NCBI RefSeq assembly: GCF_033807575.1
Contig: NC_084721.1
Location: 6,758,001 to 6,822,000, forward strand
DNA length: 64,000 nucleotides
Source: Cydia pomonella
Lineage: Eukaryota > Arthropoda > Insecta > Lepidoptera > Tortricidae
Direction of reading: 5' to 3'
Positions 10,044 through 20,437 of the stretch are shown here, piece after piece; positions within the stretch are counted from its first letter, which is position 1, and each line of letters begins with the position of its first letter. The position numbers and the translations under genes are program-made. The notes below the pieces were generated by a model. It saw nothing but the letters and a program-made list of their open reading frames with translations. It did no database searches and was not told where the DNA came from.

Positions 10044-10330
10044 TTTAGGGTTCCGTGCCCAAAAGGGTCAAACGGGACCCTATTACTGAGACTTCGCTGT
10101 CCGTCTGTCACCAGGCTGTATCTCATGAACCGTGATAGCTAGACAGTTGAAATTTTCACAGATGATGTATTTCTATTGCCGGAATAACAACAAATACTAA
10201 AAACAGAATAAAATAAATATTTAAGGGGGGCTCCCATACAACAAACATATTTTTTTTTGCCGTTTTTATAAATAATGGTACGGGACCCTTTGTGCGCGAG
10301 TCCGACTCGCACTTGACCGGTTTTTTAAAT
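10044..10330 (+). mobile_element. Common lepidopteran dispersed repeat, family D
   Basis: Begins 'ttttagggttccgtgcccaa', continues 'aacgggaccctattactga', 'gtctgtcaccaggctgtatc' and 'gatagctagacagttgaaat', and ends 'gagtccgactcgcacttgac' plus 'cggtttttt'. I recognise this as one of the most widespread repeats in lepidopteran genomes. It supports the taxonomic assignment more than any other single item. I leave its class open. The 65-codon minus frame over it is incidental. Confidence 0.85.
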
Positions 10331-10384
10331 TTGCTGCCTTTTTCTACTGACAAGGTCGCCGTGACAGAGTATAATTAAACCTAA

Positions 10385-10790
10385 GGTGCAGTAGTTTCAG
10401 AAAACCAAGTTTTTAAAAAGTCGTAGCGCTTTTTTGGGTCACAATACGGCTGCCATTAATATAATTAGCAATCTTGAGGCCTTTCTCGAGGGATTGTATC
10501 GATTCGAATCCTGAGTTTTTGACTTTCACTCGATAGAAAAAAAACACGAACATAGGTCTAAAATAAACTATAAAAAATTGTAATAAATTATGCACAATAG
10601 TTAAAAATATGAAAATTGCTTCTAAAAATCGGCAATATCATGTCTGAAGGAACCTGTCGATTACTTTTTTTATTTAAAAATTAAAATTCAAAAACATGTG
10701 TATCGCGCGCCCGCCCTGCACTTCTTTCTCGCTCACGCTTAAGCTCAGTGAGAGTGAGAGAAGAACGAACTTTCTAGGCCTTAAATATGG
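10385..10790 (-). mobile_element. Dispersed repeat family C, uninterrupted copy
   Basis: Homologous, in inverted orientation, to 36663-37440. Shared landmarks are 'aaggtgcagta', 'acggctgcca', 'cctcgag' with its reverse context, 'tcctgagtttttga', 'aaaatcggcaata', 'attaaaattcaaaaacatg' and 'tcagtgagagtgagagaaga'. The other copy carries an inserted family A retroposon, and this one shows the empty site. Class unknown. Confidence 0.75.
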
Positions 10791-10936
10791 ATTGAACATG
10801 TGGACCGTACTATTAGAAGTATTAGGACAAATTAAATTATTTTTAGAAAAATATATATATATTTTATTTCAAGTAGAAACTACTGTATAAATTATAAACT
10901 TAAAAAAATGTCATACACTAAGAAAAAAATTTTTAA

Positions 10937-11030
10937 GGCCCCCAGTGCCCCAGGCCAGGCTGGAAGCGAACCGGAGTCCCCTGCTATTGCGGCAGGTTCT
11001 TGAGCCATTCGGCCACCTGAGTCAAAATTT
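10937..11030 (-). mobile_element. tRNA-derived SINE head, family S3
   Basis: On the minus strand 'gactcaggtggccgaatggc' resembles a tRNA A box (TGGCCGAATGGCTCAAG) and 'gactccggttcgcttcc' a degenerate B box, followed by 'agcctggcctggggcac'. It resembles the head of a Ser/Leu-type tRNA-derived SINE. The B box and the absence of a proper acceptor stem argue against a functional tRNA gene. Confidence 0.6.
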
Positions 11031-11061
11031 CCTGGGGTAAATTACCACTACTTTTGAGGTT

Positions 11062-11381
11062 CTTCTTCTTCCTGGCGTTGTCCCGGTATTTTGCCACGGC
11101 TCATGGGAGCCTGGGGTCCGCTTGACAACTAATCCTGAGATTTGGCGTAGGCACTAGTTTTTACGAAAGCGACTGCCATCTGACCTTCCAACCCAGAGGG
11201 TAAACTAGGCCTGGTTGGGATTAGTCCGGTTTCCTCACGATGTTTTCCTTCACCGAAAAGCGACTGGTAAATATCAAATGATCTTTCGTACATAAGTTCC
11301 GAAAAACTTATTGGGACGAGCCGGGTTTGAACCCGCAACCTCCGGATTGCAAGTCGCACGCTCTTACCGCTAGGCCACCAG
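11062..11381 (-). mobile_element. tRNA-derived SINE family S2 with 16-bp target duplication
   Basis: Minus strand: 'gtgctggtggcctagcggta' (A box), 'gcgggttcaaacccggctcg' (B box), then 'aagtttttcggaacttatg', 'gtgaaggaaaacatcgtgag' and 'ggaaaccggactaatccc', ending in a pyrimidine/purine tail seen as 'cttcttcttcc' at 11061-11072. A perfect direct repeat, CACTACTTTTGAGGTT, flanks it at 11046-11061 and 11382-11397. This is textbook target-primed retroposition; the exact duplication suggests a fairly young insertion. The 76-codon minus frame within it is not a gene. Confidence 0.93.
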
Positions 11382-11737
11382 CACTACTTTTGAGGTTACC
11401 TACAAAAATTCTCATCTTGAAAAAACAGGCTGTAGGTATTGGTGAACATCAATGTCATATTAATATGAAAAATTAAATTAAATTTAAAAATATCGAACGT
11501 CGCTCCTAATTTCTTTTATTAAAAAAAAGGGTTTATTTGGCTGGCTAGCCTGTTTTGGTGTCTCCCTAGCTTTTCTATATTGTTTTCAGAATTACGACTT
11601 ATTTCATAAAATGTTTTGTAGATTTTCTTCCCCCTAATTTGTATTATTTCTTTTTTGTTTTTCATTTTACGAGTATAATAGTTGTTGATACGTGTGCTGC
11701 AAAAACATATGACGCATTCAATATATCTCGATACTGA

Positions 11738-11827
11738 AATCTCGACTCTAATAACAATGTAATAGAGTCGTTTATACTTTGTAATCTCGACTCCAATAAC
11801 AGTGCTATAGAGTTGTTTATACTGTAT
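11738..11827 (+). repeat. Two tandem 45-bp units
   Basis: 'aatctcgactctaataaca' at 11738 recurs as 'aatctcgactccaataaca' at 11783. Both are followed by 'tagagt(c/t)gtttatact'. A local tandem duplication in AT-rich DNA. Confidence 0.7.
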
Positions 11828-11837
11828 ACTACATTTC

Positions 11838-11917
11838 TAACGAGCGATTCGCAAACCGGAGGTCGGGGGTTTGAATCCTGACTCTAACCAAAGCGTTTCT
11901 CGGAACTTAACTATTTT
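11838..11917 (+). mobile_element. Truncated S2-like SINE head, target of an S1 insertion
   Basis: 'aaaccggaggtcgggggttt' and 'gaatcctg' (B box GGTTTGAATCC), then 'gtttctcggaactta', match the middle of the S2 family. After the S1 element (11918-12191) the text 'ggttaaggaaaatg' resembles the S2 continuation 'ggtgaaggaaaac'. S1 thus appears to have landed in an older S2-type SINE, with 'taactat' on both sides as a possible target duplication. Confidence 0.5.
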
Positions 11918-12191
11918 GACGACCGGTCTGGCCTAGTGGGTAGTGACCCTGCCTACGAAGCTGATGGTCCCGGGTTCAAATCCTGGTAAGGGCATGTATT
12001 CGTGTGATGAGCATTGATATTTGTTCCTGAGTCATGGATGTTTTCTATGTATTTAAGTATTTATAAATATTCATATATTATATATATCGTTGTCTAAGTA
12101 CCCTCAATACAAGCCTTATTGAGCTTACTGTGGAACTTAGTCAATTTGTGTAATAAAGTCCTATAATATTTATTTATTTATTTATTATTTA
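11918..12191 (+). mobile_element. tRNA-derived SINE, family S1
   Basis: Starts 'gacgaccggtctggcctagt' with A box TGGCCTAGTGGG and B box GGTTCAAATCC, followed by the shared body ('tttgttcctgagtcatgg', 'atatatcgttgtctaagtac') and a (TTTA)n tail. Nearly complete and close in sequence to the copies at 35587, 45735 and 24542, so this family was recently active. Confidence 0.9.
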
Positions 12192-12474
12192 TAACTATGG
12201 AAGTTTTGGTTAAGGAAAATGTTTTCATAGAATGATTCATTTCGAAGTTCAAATAAGGCTTTGTTTACATTTTGGATTTGAAGATCATAATGGACGTCAA
12301 ATTAGTGCCTAAACTAGTGCCAAATTCTGGGATTGGGTAGCCGAGCGAACATGACGCAAAAGAACTATGACAAGGACAGCCGCTGTATTAATTTACATTA
12401 ACTTGATTTTTCTCTTGACTCTAAATTAATTAAATTTAAATCGATCCGTTTTATTGATATAAACTTTGGGGAAC

Positions 12475-12560
12475 TTAATGCCTGATGGCATTCTCCTATT
12501 CTCTAAGCCCCCGTTAAAATCCGTTTTGTATATTATTAGTTTCTTACGTTGTATTTTGAC
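12475..12560 (+). mobile_element. LINE 3'-UTR-like fragment
   Basis: 'cttaatgcctgatggcatt' followed by 'tctaagcccccgttaaaatc' resembles a lepidopteran LINE 3' region. Related text in antisense lies at 14816-14930 and 43435-43520. Only a short untranslated remnant; the clade cannot be told. Confidence 0.45.
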
Positions 12561-13410
12561 TGGAAATAGTATATTCAATCAACCCAAATGAAACCCTTGA
12601 ACTATGTCAAAATAATACTATAATTGCATCAAATCATAAGGATTCTTTTAGAACTCTTATAGTATATACAATTAACAATCATTTTGAATTATGTTGCTAA
12701 TTGTAGGTTAGGTAGGTATATGCGAGTATCCCCTCTGGTATATGTAAATAAATACATTTTTGATACATATTACTCATGTCATCGCTCTTCTTTAAATTAT
12801 TACTAAATCAAGTAAGGATTACAAAACTTCTACTTTTACTAAAAGACAGCGCGGAAAAGCTCTAAAACAATCCCTACAAAAGTTACGAACCGAAGTTAAC
12901 CGCTCGAAAATAGTTCGCGGGAAACTTTTTAAAACTCCGCGATATGACAGTTATCAATCTATCGGGAAATCTCGACCGTCTACCGTCTCCCTCGCGCAAA
13001 AGATCACGCTAGGCTAGGCACTCAACATATCCAACACGGAGGGGAAACACAGCACATGTGAGTACTAGGTACTTTTAAAAAAAGTTTTCATAAGCATGTT
13101 TTTCTTTTAATCCATTTTATAGCTCCACGCGAACACGAATATGCTAAACAAGCAATATTGCACGCTATATTGTTAAGCTAAAGTCACTTTTCCATTGTTA
13201 TCAACGCGACTGATAACGGACTCGTGACGCAGTGCATGAAAACATACGCCAATGTCACTCCTTTGTTATCAGTGCGTTCCGTTCCAACTCCGAAAATAGC
13301 CGATATATCCATTTCCAAGGAGTTTGCGAAAAAGGTGATATTTCGTAATGCCTATTTCGGAATTTCAGGACCAAAATCAACTTCATAACAATTAACGATA
13401 CGACCCCCGC
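12561..13410. other. No gene seen
   Basis: AT-rich unique sequence, becoming more CpG-containing from about 12850 ('gttcgcgggaaac', 'ccgtctccctcgcgc'). No repeat family, RNA gene or convincing exon recognised. Confidence 0.5.
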
Positions 13411-13700
13411 CTCAAATTCCTCGCCCGGAGCGTGCCCGGCCGGTATACGTGGCGCGATAGAACGCCTTCGCATAGATAGAATAGAGTAGAGAGCGGTTTC
13501 GGAACGCACCCGTACAGCTAGCCGCGCCTGTGTGAGTGCATTGGCTGAGTGTGCGCGCCGTGCACGGACGCGCGCACACTGGCGCGCCGCCGGTGAGCGC
13601 TGTTCACCGCACTCTGTGAGCGCAAACAACCATCTATAAGGCCACGCTATAGCTGACGGAGGGTCGCGCCGCGCCTCAGGCCGATCACCGCTCGGTATTT
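13410..13700. other. GC-rich, CpG-rich island
   Basis: GC-rich patch ('gtgcgcgccgtgcacggacg', 'gcgcgccgccggtgagcg') bordered by AT-rich DNA. The 124-codon minus frame at 13255-13629 spans it, but half of its residues come from the GC-rich part and show no domain or motif. It may be a promoter or a first exon; equally it may be a compositional patch. Confidence 0.35.
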
Positions 13701-14815
13701 TTTTTTAAGCCGCATATTGAAATATTATGGAATTTTGTACTCTACTTGAGAACTGTATTTATTGATGTAATGAATGAATTTGTTTAGCGCAAGAGCTTGA
13801 TATCCTTATTTTATTTAAACAAAGACATTTTGTAAGGACATTTTTAGATTCTTGCTTATTTTTAGATGTACAATACAGAAATATTTCATGCATAATTTAC
13901 TACACAATAATAACATAGGCACTAAAAAATTAAGATACCTCGATTGCCTCGGATGGTACTACACGCATTTTGGGCTTTTCTTAAATGTCAAACCAGCCCT
14001 GTCCGCCATTTTGAAAAAGATAGTTTGTGTGTGGGTGTACATAAGGTTAACAGACCGATGAAATTTTTAACATAACCATATCAATTATAAAGGCTAAATG
14101 TCTTGGCTCATTGGAATGTCTTGATTATTGGTCTCCTGTAAAAGTTTAAATGAAGTTCACTCAAGCTTCAAGGCCGATCGTCGAGACGGTCTACTAAACA
14201 TGAAGTGAATAGAACAGACAGTCCACTAAAGCCACTACAATATTAGCACTGTTGAAATAAAGACAATCGCTGTAATTAGCCAGTCAAGCCATTTCACTTT
14301 TATGGCTTAATATTTTGACTCAACGTATTCTCTTGGTTATTGGACTTGTGTAACAGGTCCGTCCGCCTAGTTGGTAGTGTTTTTTTTTATCAAATCAAAA
14401 TCATGTATTTCGAACAAAGTACATAATGTGTTAGAAACATACCCATACTTAAATCTACAGTTACAAGAAACATAACATTAATACATATTTTGACATAATC
14501 CCCATGTGGCACCCAGTGCTTCAGCCACGGTGACTCCCACCGGTTGGCCAACGTGTAGAGGATGGTATTAGAGTTGGCACGGCACCACCTCTACAGCGAG
14601 CTACACCGCTTCCTGATGATCGCTTGCTCGCTACGTATAGGTGATCCATAGAATGCAAGTGTAGAAGGACTAGCAATATGCTTTACAAAGCGTAATAGCC
14701 TTTCTAAGCAAGCATATTGCAGCGTACAGCCAGTGCTCTGCGTTCCCTCTCTATATCCATATTGTCACACATGTCTTTGTAGGTCTTATTACCCGCTTTA
14801 AATAACAAACTCGCT
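13701..14815. other. No gene seen; possible LINE tail at ~14385
   Basis: Mostly AT-rich unique DNA. At 14363-14450 a SINE-like scrap ('ccgcctagttggtagtg') abuts 'tttttttatcaaatcaaaat', which looks like an antisense LINE tail. The segment 14500-14700 is less AT-rich ('cggtgactcccaccggttgg') and may be further antisense retroelement sequence, but I could not recover a conserved peptide. Confidence 0.4.
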
Positions 14816-14930
14816 TTTGTTAACATTTTATTTGAGCGGAAAACGGTATTGCAAAATACAACATTTTACATTACAAATGGCGGAGTTAATGCATTAAGGC
14901 ATTTTCGACCACTCAACAATATTGTAACAA
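14816..14930 (-). mobile_element. LINE 3'-UTR-like fragment, antisense
   Basis: 'acaaatggcggagttaatgc' and 'attaaggcattttc' are the antisense form of the text at 12475 and resemble 43435-43520 ('caaatggcggtcttaatgcc'). Probably the 3' untranslated end of a non-LTR element. Short and diverged. Confidence 0.4.
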
Positions 14931-15350
14931 TTTGCTTGCATTCTTTAATCACAAACACAAAATACCATATAGGAGAACCAGTTGTTGATACGTAACTCTG
15001 GCAGCACTGTCTAAGAATCAATACTTGCGCGCAGGTTCAGTGAAGGATTTATAAAACTAGCCGTACTTGTACCCACCAAAAGTTATATTTGGAGACTTAA
15101 AAATAACAAATGTATGTTTTCTCTTTATGATTCCGTTGTCAAAATTGCAAAACAGAATAATAAAAGAGTCTGTACCGTATCCGTCTGTCAGTCCGTAAAT
15201 CACAGGAATTTTACTCAGAAAAGCCAGAAACTGTATCAGGCATATTAGATAACTAAGTTTATAAATAAAGGAGTGTTTTGATACTACTACGAACTTTCAT
15301 TATAATTAATTACATTTCCAATAATCTGTGTTAACAACACAAATTGCATA

Positions 15351-15559
15351 TTAACCTTTTGAACGCTTTCTCTCTCGCATCAAAATGTGGCATATACGCC
15401 AAGATCTCAATCTCAACTAGTGAGAATTGAATTTAAACTTTATCTGTCAACAGTAAAATTGCTTTGACAGCGTCTGCCATTACCCCTTTAGTGGTCGTTG
15501 GTGTGGTAGGCACGACAGCACACAACCACTCCAGTGGCTCTTGACGTTCAAAGGGTTAA
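15351..15559. mobile_element. piggyBac-like MITE (TTAA target)
   Basis: The element starts TTAACCTTTTGAACG at 15351 and ends CGTTCAAAGGGTTAA at 15559: a 14/15 inverted repeat with TTAA at both outer ends. TTAA target duplication with CCY-starting TIRs is the hallmark of piggyBac elements. At 209 bp and without an ORF it is non-autonomous. A second candidate lies at 51688-52129. Confidence 0.72.
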
Positions 15560-16590
15560 TAGTAATTGGAGTTCATACAATATTTTATTTCATCGGAAAA
15601 AACGAAATGATCATAAATAAGAACTTAAGCAACATCTTGTATGGTATACGAGTAAGACAATTTAAGTTTTTTTAGAGCCTAAACTCATTTTAATCTATGT
15701 AAGTTAATATGTTACGTTACGAATAATTATTTTGTTTAGAATTGAGCACGTCCACTAATAGTTTTCTTGGACTAAACTCTGAAATCATTGTTGTAAAAAA
15801 GCGGTAAATTAAAAAAAAAAGGTAAACGCGTAGAATTATCGTCCCATATTTTTGTTTTAATTTCGTGTCTTTTTCTATTGACAAAGTTGTTTGACAGACT
15901 ATATATAGGTTTTAGATGCTTAAACAAAAATATACCGATGATGCTCCGATTAAAAAAAATATTTACCTACATTGATAAGTATAAATGGATACATATTTTT
16001 ACATATGTAGATAAGTGAATTGTATTCATTATTATTAGTTTTAGTGTAAAATAAATGAGAGGTTTTTAACACATGTGACATAAGTAATAAACTACTAACG
16101 TTTTAAAAGATTAATTTTAATAAAATTTCACTCTAGACGCTAATTAATTTTAATTTTTAATATCTCTACTTATATTTTGAAATATAAAGAAAGGTTTACT
16201 ATTTCTACTGTGTCATATACATATATAGGAGTAATATAGTTATTACAAGTATTTACCCCAAAATAAGCAATTTTTTAATAGAATATTATGATTGTTTTGT
16301 ATTTGTTTTCGTTGAAAAATATTTTTTTTCTGAAAATTATAAGGTTTTCAGGTACGATATTTACAAATGTCTAGGTGCATAAAATGTACTTATATTAAAT
16401 GACAGGAAACGTAATTAAAAAAATAATTATCGATGAAAATTATTTCTAAACTTGAAGGCCGAGACTAACCCCATACACCGTCAAGGAAAGCTCCCCTAAC
16501 ACGTTATATTTTACCGAAAGAATTACTCCCGTAACCCTTTCTACTACTAGTAAAATCGCATTTGAATCTCCCCATACAAACTAAATAGTC
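15560..16590. other. AT-rich interval, no gene seen
   Basis: Strongly AT-rich sequence with A and T runs. No repeat family, RNA gene or candidate exon recognised. Confidence 0.55.
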
Positions 16591-17110
16591 AAACAGTGAA
16601 TCGGCTTGAGTCGCGGCGCGGCCGGTATATTTCCGACATAATACCGCTGCGTCGAGCGATTACTACTATATATTCTATATACATTTAATAGCTATACAGG
16701 CGCGCGTAGAACTGGCCGTACTTATGTGAGCGCTACGAGGCGAGCGCTCGCAGCGCTGTAGCGCTTTACAGCATAGCACGGTCTACACAAGTTAACTTTG
16801 GTTTTTAGCGCTTCAGCGCTTGGCAGGCAACGACTCCGGCTTATTATTATCGTAGATTGGCGTCGGCGCAACTACACGGCGTTAGAAGGACGTTCCGTTT
16901 TAAATATCAGGTTTTATTATTATGAAGAGCGGCGCAGCGGAGTGCGGACGGCGCGGCGGACGGTTGCGTGCGATAACATTTGACATTCGTAATTAGTCGA
17001 GCTGCGAGGCCGGCTGGCGGACATTCCGTCCGTGGGGCCGGACAAAGAGGTCGGGTTGCGTCAGCTCAGCGCCAGCGCTTGCTCACCCTTGCACCACACC
17101 AACCCTCTAA
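16590..17110. other. GC-rich, CpG-rich island
   Basis: CpG-dense sequence ('gagtcgcggcgcggccggta', 'cgaggcgagcgctcgcagcg', 'gcggacggcgcggcggacgg') within AT-rich flanks. The frames of 61-87 codons overlap on the same strand and carry no motif. Plausible promoter or 5' exon; no defined start, splice pair or product. Confidence 0.35.
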
Positions 17111-17497
17111 GCTCTGTTCTAATATCCCTGATGTTAAATATAGACATTTGGATAACCTATACATTTTTTTGTGCGTTCCCATTTGTCCCGCCTCACATGA
17201 CCGGCGCCATACATGAAGCGGGGGCAGATGTTCCCACCTTAATCTTTATTTTGTACCATTTTTTTTTTACAAAAGTTACAGATTGGATTATCTGATTGTC
17301 ATTTTGGTAAATGATAAAAAACAATACCAAAATAACATTTTAACTATTTTTGAATTTCGAACCCGGTTCGAAGTCAGCGCGCGCTCGTTTGCAACCCTCT
17401 GACATAGGGTAGGATAGTCTACCCTAAAGCTGGCAACCCTTATCGAACTCCCAATTTTGCGGGGGCTGATATTAGAAAGCCCAACTGTGGCCACTAT

Positions 17498-17585
17498 GGG
17501 CAGATACTCAAATACCCTACAGCAGCAAAAGTTTCTACAATTAGGGGCAGATACTCGGATACCCTACAGCAGCAAAAGTTTCTAA
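17498..17585 (+). repeat. Tandem duplication, 47-bp unit
   Basis: 'gggcagatactcaaatacc' at 17498 recurs as 'gggcagatactcggatacc' at 17545, both followed by 'ctacagcagcaaaagtttct'. Two copies with minimal divergence, hence recent. Confidence 0.88.
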
Positions 17586-17635
17586 GCGAGTCAAGCGTTC
17601 ATAATTATCTATACACGCTCTTTCCTTTATTTAAC

Positions 17636-17820
17636 CTTACGAGGCCCACGGTCCTACCCGTCGTACTTACTTCAATGTAATTTAAACCATTTTCAATTGG
17701 AACAGAGTTGCATTTCTTTTGTTTCGTTCAATTACAAAACAAAAGAAATTCAACCATATTTCCTAAGCTATTGATTTCAAATTCAAATGGTTTTTATTTC
17801 ATGCTGGGCCTTAGGAGGAT
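17636..17820 (+). mobile_element. Dispersed repeat family I, copy 1
   Basis: Matches the reverse complement of 19305-19506. Shared blocks are 'ggtcctaccc', 'ttacttcaat', 'taatttaaaccattt', 'caattggaa' followed by 'agagttg', 'attcaaccatat' and 'ctattgatttcaaattcaaa'. The centre carries a foldback ('catttcttttg' against 'caaaagaaat'). Non-coding, class unknown. Confidence 0.75.
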
Positions 17821-17833
17821 AAAGTAGGTACAG

Positions 17834-17943
17834 AGGGGCTACCGCGAACCACGTTTGACGTGTTGCCTCTCTGTCGCACTTGTAAATTCGTACGTAAGTG
17901 TAACAGGGAGACAAACCTTCGAACGTGGTTCGCGGTAAGCCCT
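17834..17943. mobile_element. CWG-flanked MITE, copy c
   Basis: TIRs AGGGGCTACCGCGAACCACG and AGGGCTTACCGCGAACCACG (right end read inward), flanked by CAG at 17831-17833 and 17944-17946. 110 bp, core close to copy b. The best-preserved example of the family's 25-bp TIR. Confidence 0.85.
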
Positions 17944-18007
17944 CAGATTATTTTGGGCACATTGCTTTATTAGCTACTTTTGCCAGCTGTATGCTGGGAT
18001 TATGTTA

Positions 18008-18305
18008 ACCCCCGACCCAAAAAGAGGGGTGATGTTTGACGCCAATGTCTGTTTGTCTGTCTGTGGGATCGTAGCTCTCCAACAGAGATTGGCCGATTTC
18101 GATGCGTTGTTTTACTAGAAAGCGAGTCTGCTTGGTGGTATGTTTGATAGAAATCGACTCAACGAGGGCGCGGAGTGTTAGGGTCGGCAACGCGCATGTA
18201 ACTCCTCTGGAGTTGCAGGCGTACAAAGGTTACTCAGACTGCTTATGATGATAAGGCGGGCCGTATGCTTGTTTTCCACCGACGTACTTAGTATAAAACA
18301 AAAAT
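18008..18305 (+). mobile_element. Family B head fused to family A 3' end
   Basis: 18008-18150 ('cccgacccaaaaagaggggt', 'gtctgtttgtctgtctgtgg', 'tcgtagctctccaac') matches family B, seen antisense at 31900-32095. It passes into the family A 3' end ('ggtcggcaacgcgcatgtaa', 'ctggagttgcaggcgtac', 'ggcgggccgtatgcttgttt') and an A-rich tail. It may be one longer retroposon in which A is the 3' end, or two adjacent pieces. The minus-strand 73-codon frame is incidental. Confidence 0.65.
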
Positions 18306-18652
18306 ATTTAAGGTGTTCGAATATTAAGAGCACATCTAAACAAAACGAACAATACACAACTTTAAAACTTTAGACGAAGAAGTTCTTAAGAGGAAGTTCT
18401 TCGAAGAAGTAGAAATAGAGTTCGCGCCTGCTCGCTCACGATGGCACCCTGGTTGCACTCCACCAACCCTCGCGACACATACATACATACACGCACATTG
18501 TGCACAAGGCTACCACTATTTTTAGACTCCACAGCTGTACTGGTGACTGATATCATTGGAAAACAAATTCGAAATTATATTTGTTATTTTTAATTACATT
18601 TGCATAGTCATGCAAACCAACATTTGTCAGTAACAGTAGAATAAAAATACTT

Positions 18653-18725
18653 TTTTTATACTACATCGATGGCAAACAAGCATACGGCCTGCCTGATGGT
18701 AAGCAGATGCAGATGGTACTATACC
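18653..18725 (-). mobile_element. Retroposon family A, short 3' fragment
   Basis: Poly(T) then 'atactacatcgatggcaaac', 'aagcatacggcctgcctgat' and 'ggtaagcag': the antisense 3' end of family A. Severely 5'-truncated, as retroposons usually are. Confidence 0.75.
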
Positions 18726-18869
18726 TACTCATTATTTTTTGGGGTTTTAATAAGTATGTGCTCGTACATATATACTGGCATAAGTAAGATATAGTATGAT
18801 CCTCTCTGTCTATGCTCCACTGGCAAAGGACTGGTTAAACTATTTGTTGTAGCTAACTAAGGTGCCCTT

Positions 18870-19095
18870 AGAGAGGGGGGCGAAACTGTTCCTTTCGGGC
18901 ATTCCCGGCTCCGTTCGGCTCAGCATTGCTCCGAGCAATTATTAGGGTTGGCACAACTTCATGTCCCTTTGCGTGTCCGACCACAGATAAGATAATGACT
19001 TGAATTTTGACCACCCTAAAAAACCGAAAGGGACCATACATAAGAAAGGGACAGCATGTATCGTCCCTAAATCGCTGTCAAACTTCGGTTTTGTA
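18870..19095 (+). repeat. Dispersed repeat ('cctttcgggcattcccgg')
   Basis: 'cctttcgggcattcccggct' and 'cagcattgctccgagcaat' followed by 'agggttggcacaac' resemble a repeat I associate with Lepidoptera. Only one copy occurs here, so the boundaries are estimates. Confidence 0.35.
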
Positions 19096-19304
19096 GGAAG
19101 TTTCTTTTCTGTACGGTAGTACTATTACTTAAATACGTATTCTGTGCCTTATTTACTTATTAGGTACATATGTTCTAACCTAACGTCTACAAATGTAACG
19201 CTTGACAAATGTAGAAACAAACATCCATAACGTATTGTAGATATTAATAAAGTTTTGATCAGATGTTTTTCTGGCTGAATGAAATTAGAGAAAATATTAA
19301 AGAC

Positions 19305-19506
19305 TCATAACTCCTAAATCCCACCATACAAAAATCCATTTGAATTTGAAATCAATAGCGAAGAGAATATGGTTGAATAAATTTTGTTTTGAAATCCACC
19401 GCAACAAAAAAATTCAACTCTATTCCAATTGCAAATGGTTTAAATTAAGTATATTGAAGTAATTAGTAATAAGGGTAGGACAGTGGGCCTTACGACCCAC
19501 TTATTA
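19305..19506 (-). mobile_element. Dispersed repeat family I, copy 2
   Basis: Inverted homologue of 17636-17820 (see shared blocks there). The two copies lie about 1.5 kb apart in opposite orientation and could fold into a long hairpin in a transcript covering both. Confidence 0.75.
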
Positions 19507-20375
19507 AAAACAAATTGCAGGTAGGTAGGTTTATAAATAGAAAAGAAAATAGTTACTTCAATCGGTACATGATTTAAGCTACAGTTTTAAAATGAACCTA
19601 ACGCTAATTTAGACACAAAATAATTCGTCGGAACCTATCCAAATATCGTCCCTCATTAACCGATAATCACACAAATAAAAACAAATACCAAAACGCCCTC
19701 ATTTATTCCGACATCGAAGTATTTACTAAATCCAAAATTCCCAAACGCTTAATGAGTCCAAAATCCGAGCGAGCGTGAATGCCGCGGTATTTAAAACCTT
19801 AGTATTTAAGTTATAAGGCCGATGTTGAGGTCGAATACGTCAGTGGATGTCAAAGAGCACAGAGCGGAGATAAAGCGATGGAAAACATCGTGGACTTATT
19901 CGCAAATCGTGTATGTTACGTTTCAAAACCGAATTGGACGTGCGCGCCCGTTTGCTCGTAAGTAAAATTACGTGTGCGCGAGAGAGAGTCACTGATAATA
20001 AAATTGAATTGGTATGGTATTGGTATTAAATTATCTATCTAAATAAGGGCCGTGGACGCGACACAGCGGCGAGCGCGTTATGAAACGGAGCGAGATGAAA
20101 TCTGCTGCGTCTTTGATGGCGAGGCATTCTAGCGCGTTTTCCAAAAAGAATAGGTACGATTTTTCTAGAAAATTCTCTCAGGCTTTGTGCAAGTACAAAT
20201 TCAAAGCAAGTTTTGATAGAAGTCATACAGAATTAATGAAGCTTAGATATTTTTTGGTTTGGTCTAGAAATTAGACCATGTAAGATTTTTTGTTTAATAT
20301 TCTGTCTGATCTAATTCAGTGGGCTAGCTAAGCTAGGCCTGGAACTGGACCTACTGGTGAAGCCTAACTTAACTA
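19507..20375. other. No gene seen
   Basis: AT-rich unique sequence with modest CpG content at 19770-20110. Opposed frames of 63-64 codons at 20035-20274 overlap each other, and neither has a motif. No repeat family recognised. Confidence 0.5.
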
Positions 20376-20437
20376 AAAAATAAGAGATATATCAAGCATT
20401 GTCTACGTCTAAAATGCTTTATATATCTCTTATTTTT
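20376..20437. repeat. Short perfect-type hairpin
   Basis: 25-nt arms at 20376-20400 and 20413-20437 pair with one mismatch ('taagagatatatcaagcatt' against 'aatgctttatatatctctta') around a 12-nt loop. It may be a tiny MITE remnant or a structured RNA; sequence alone does not decide. Confidence 0.7.

Noticed and set aside
10937..11385. Possible tRNA genes
   Set aside because: A and B boxes are present, but acceptor stems are missing, the sequences continue into SINE bodies, and one copy has a 16-bp target duplication.
13255..13629. 124-codon minus-strand frame
   Set aside because: It overlaps a GC-rich patch, is Arg/Ala-rich from composition, and shows no domain or splice support.
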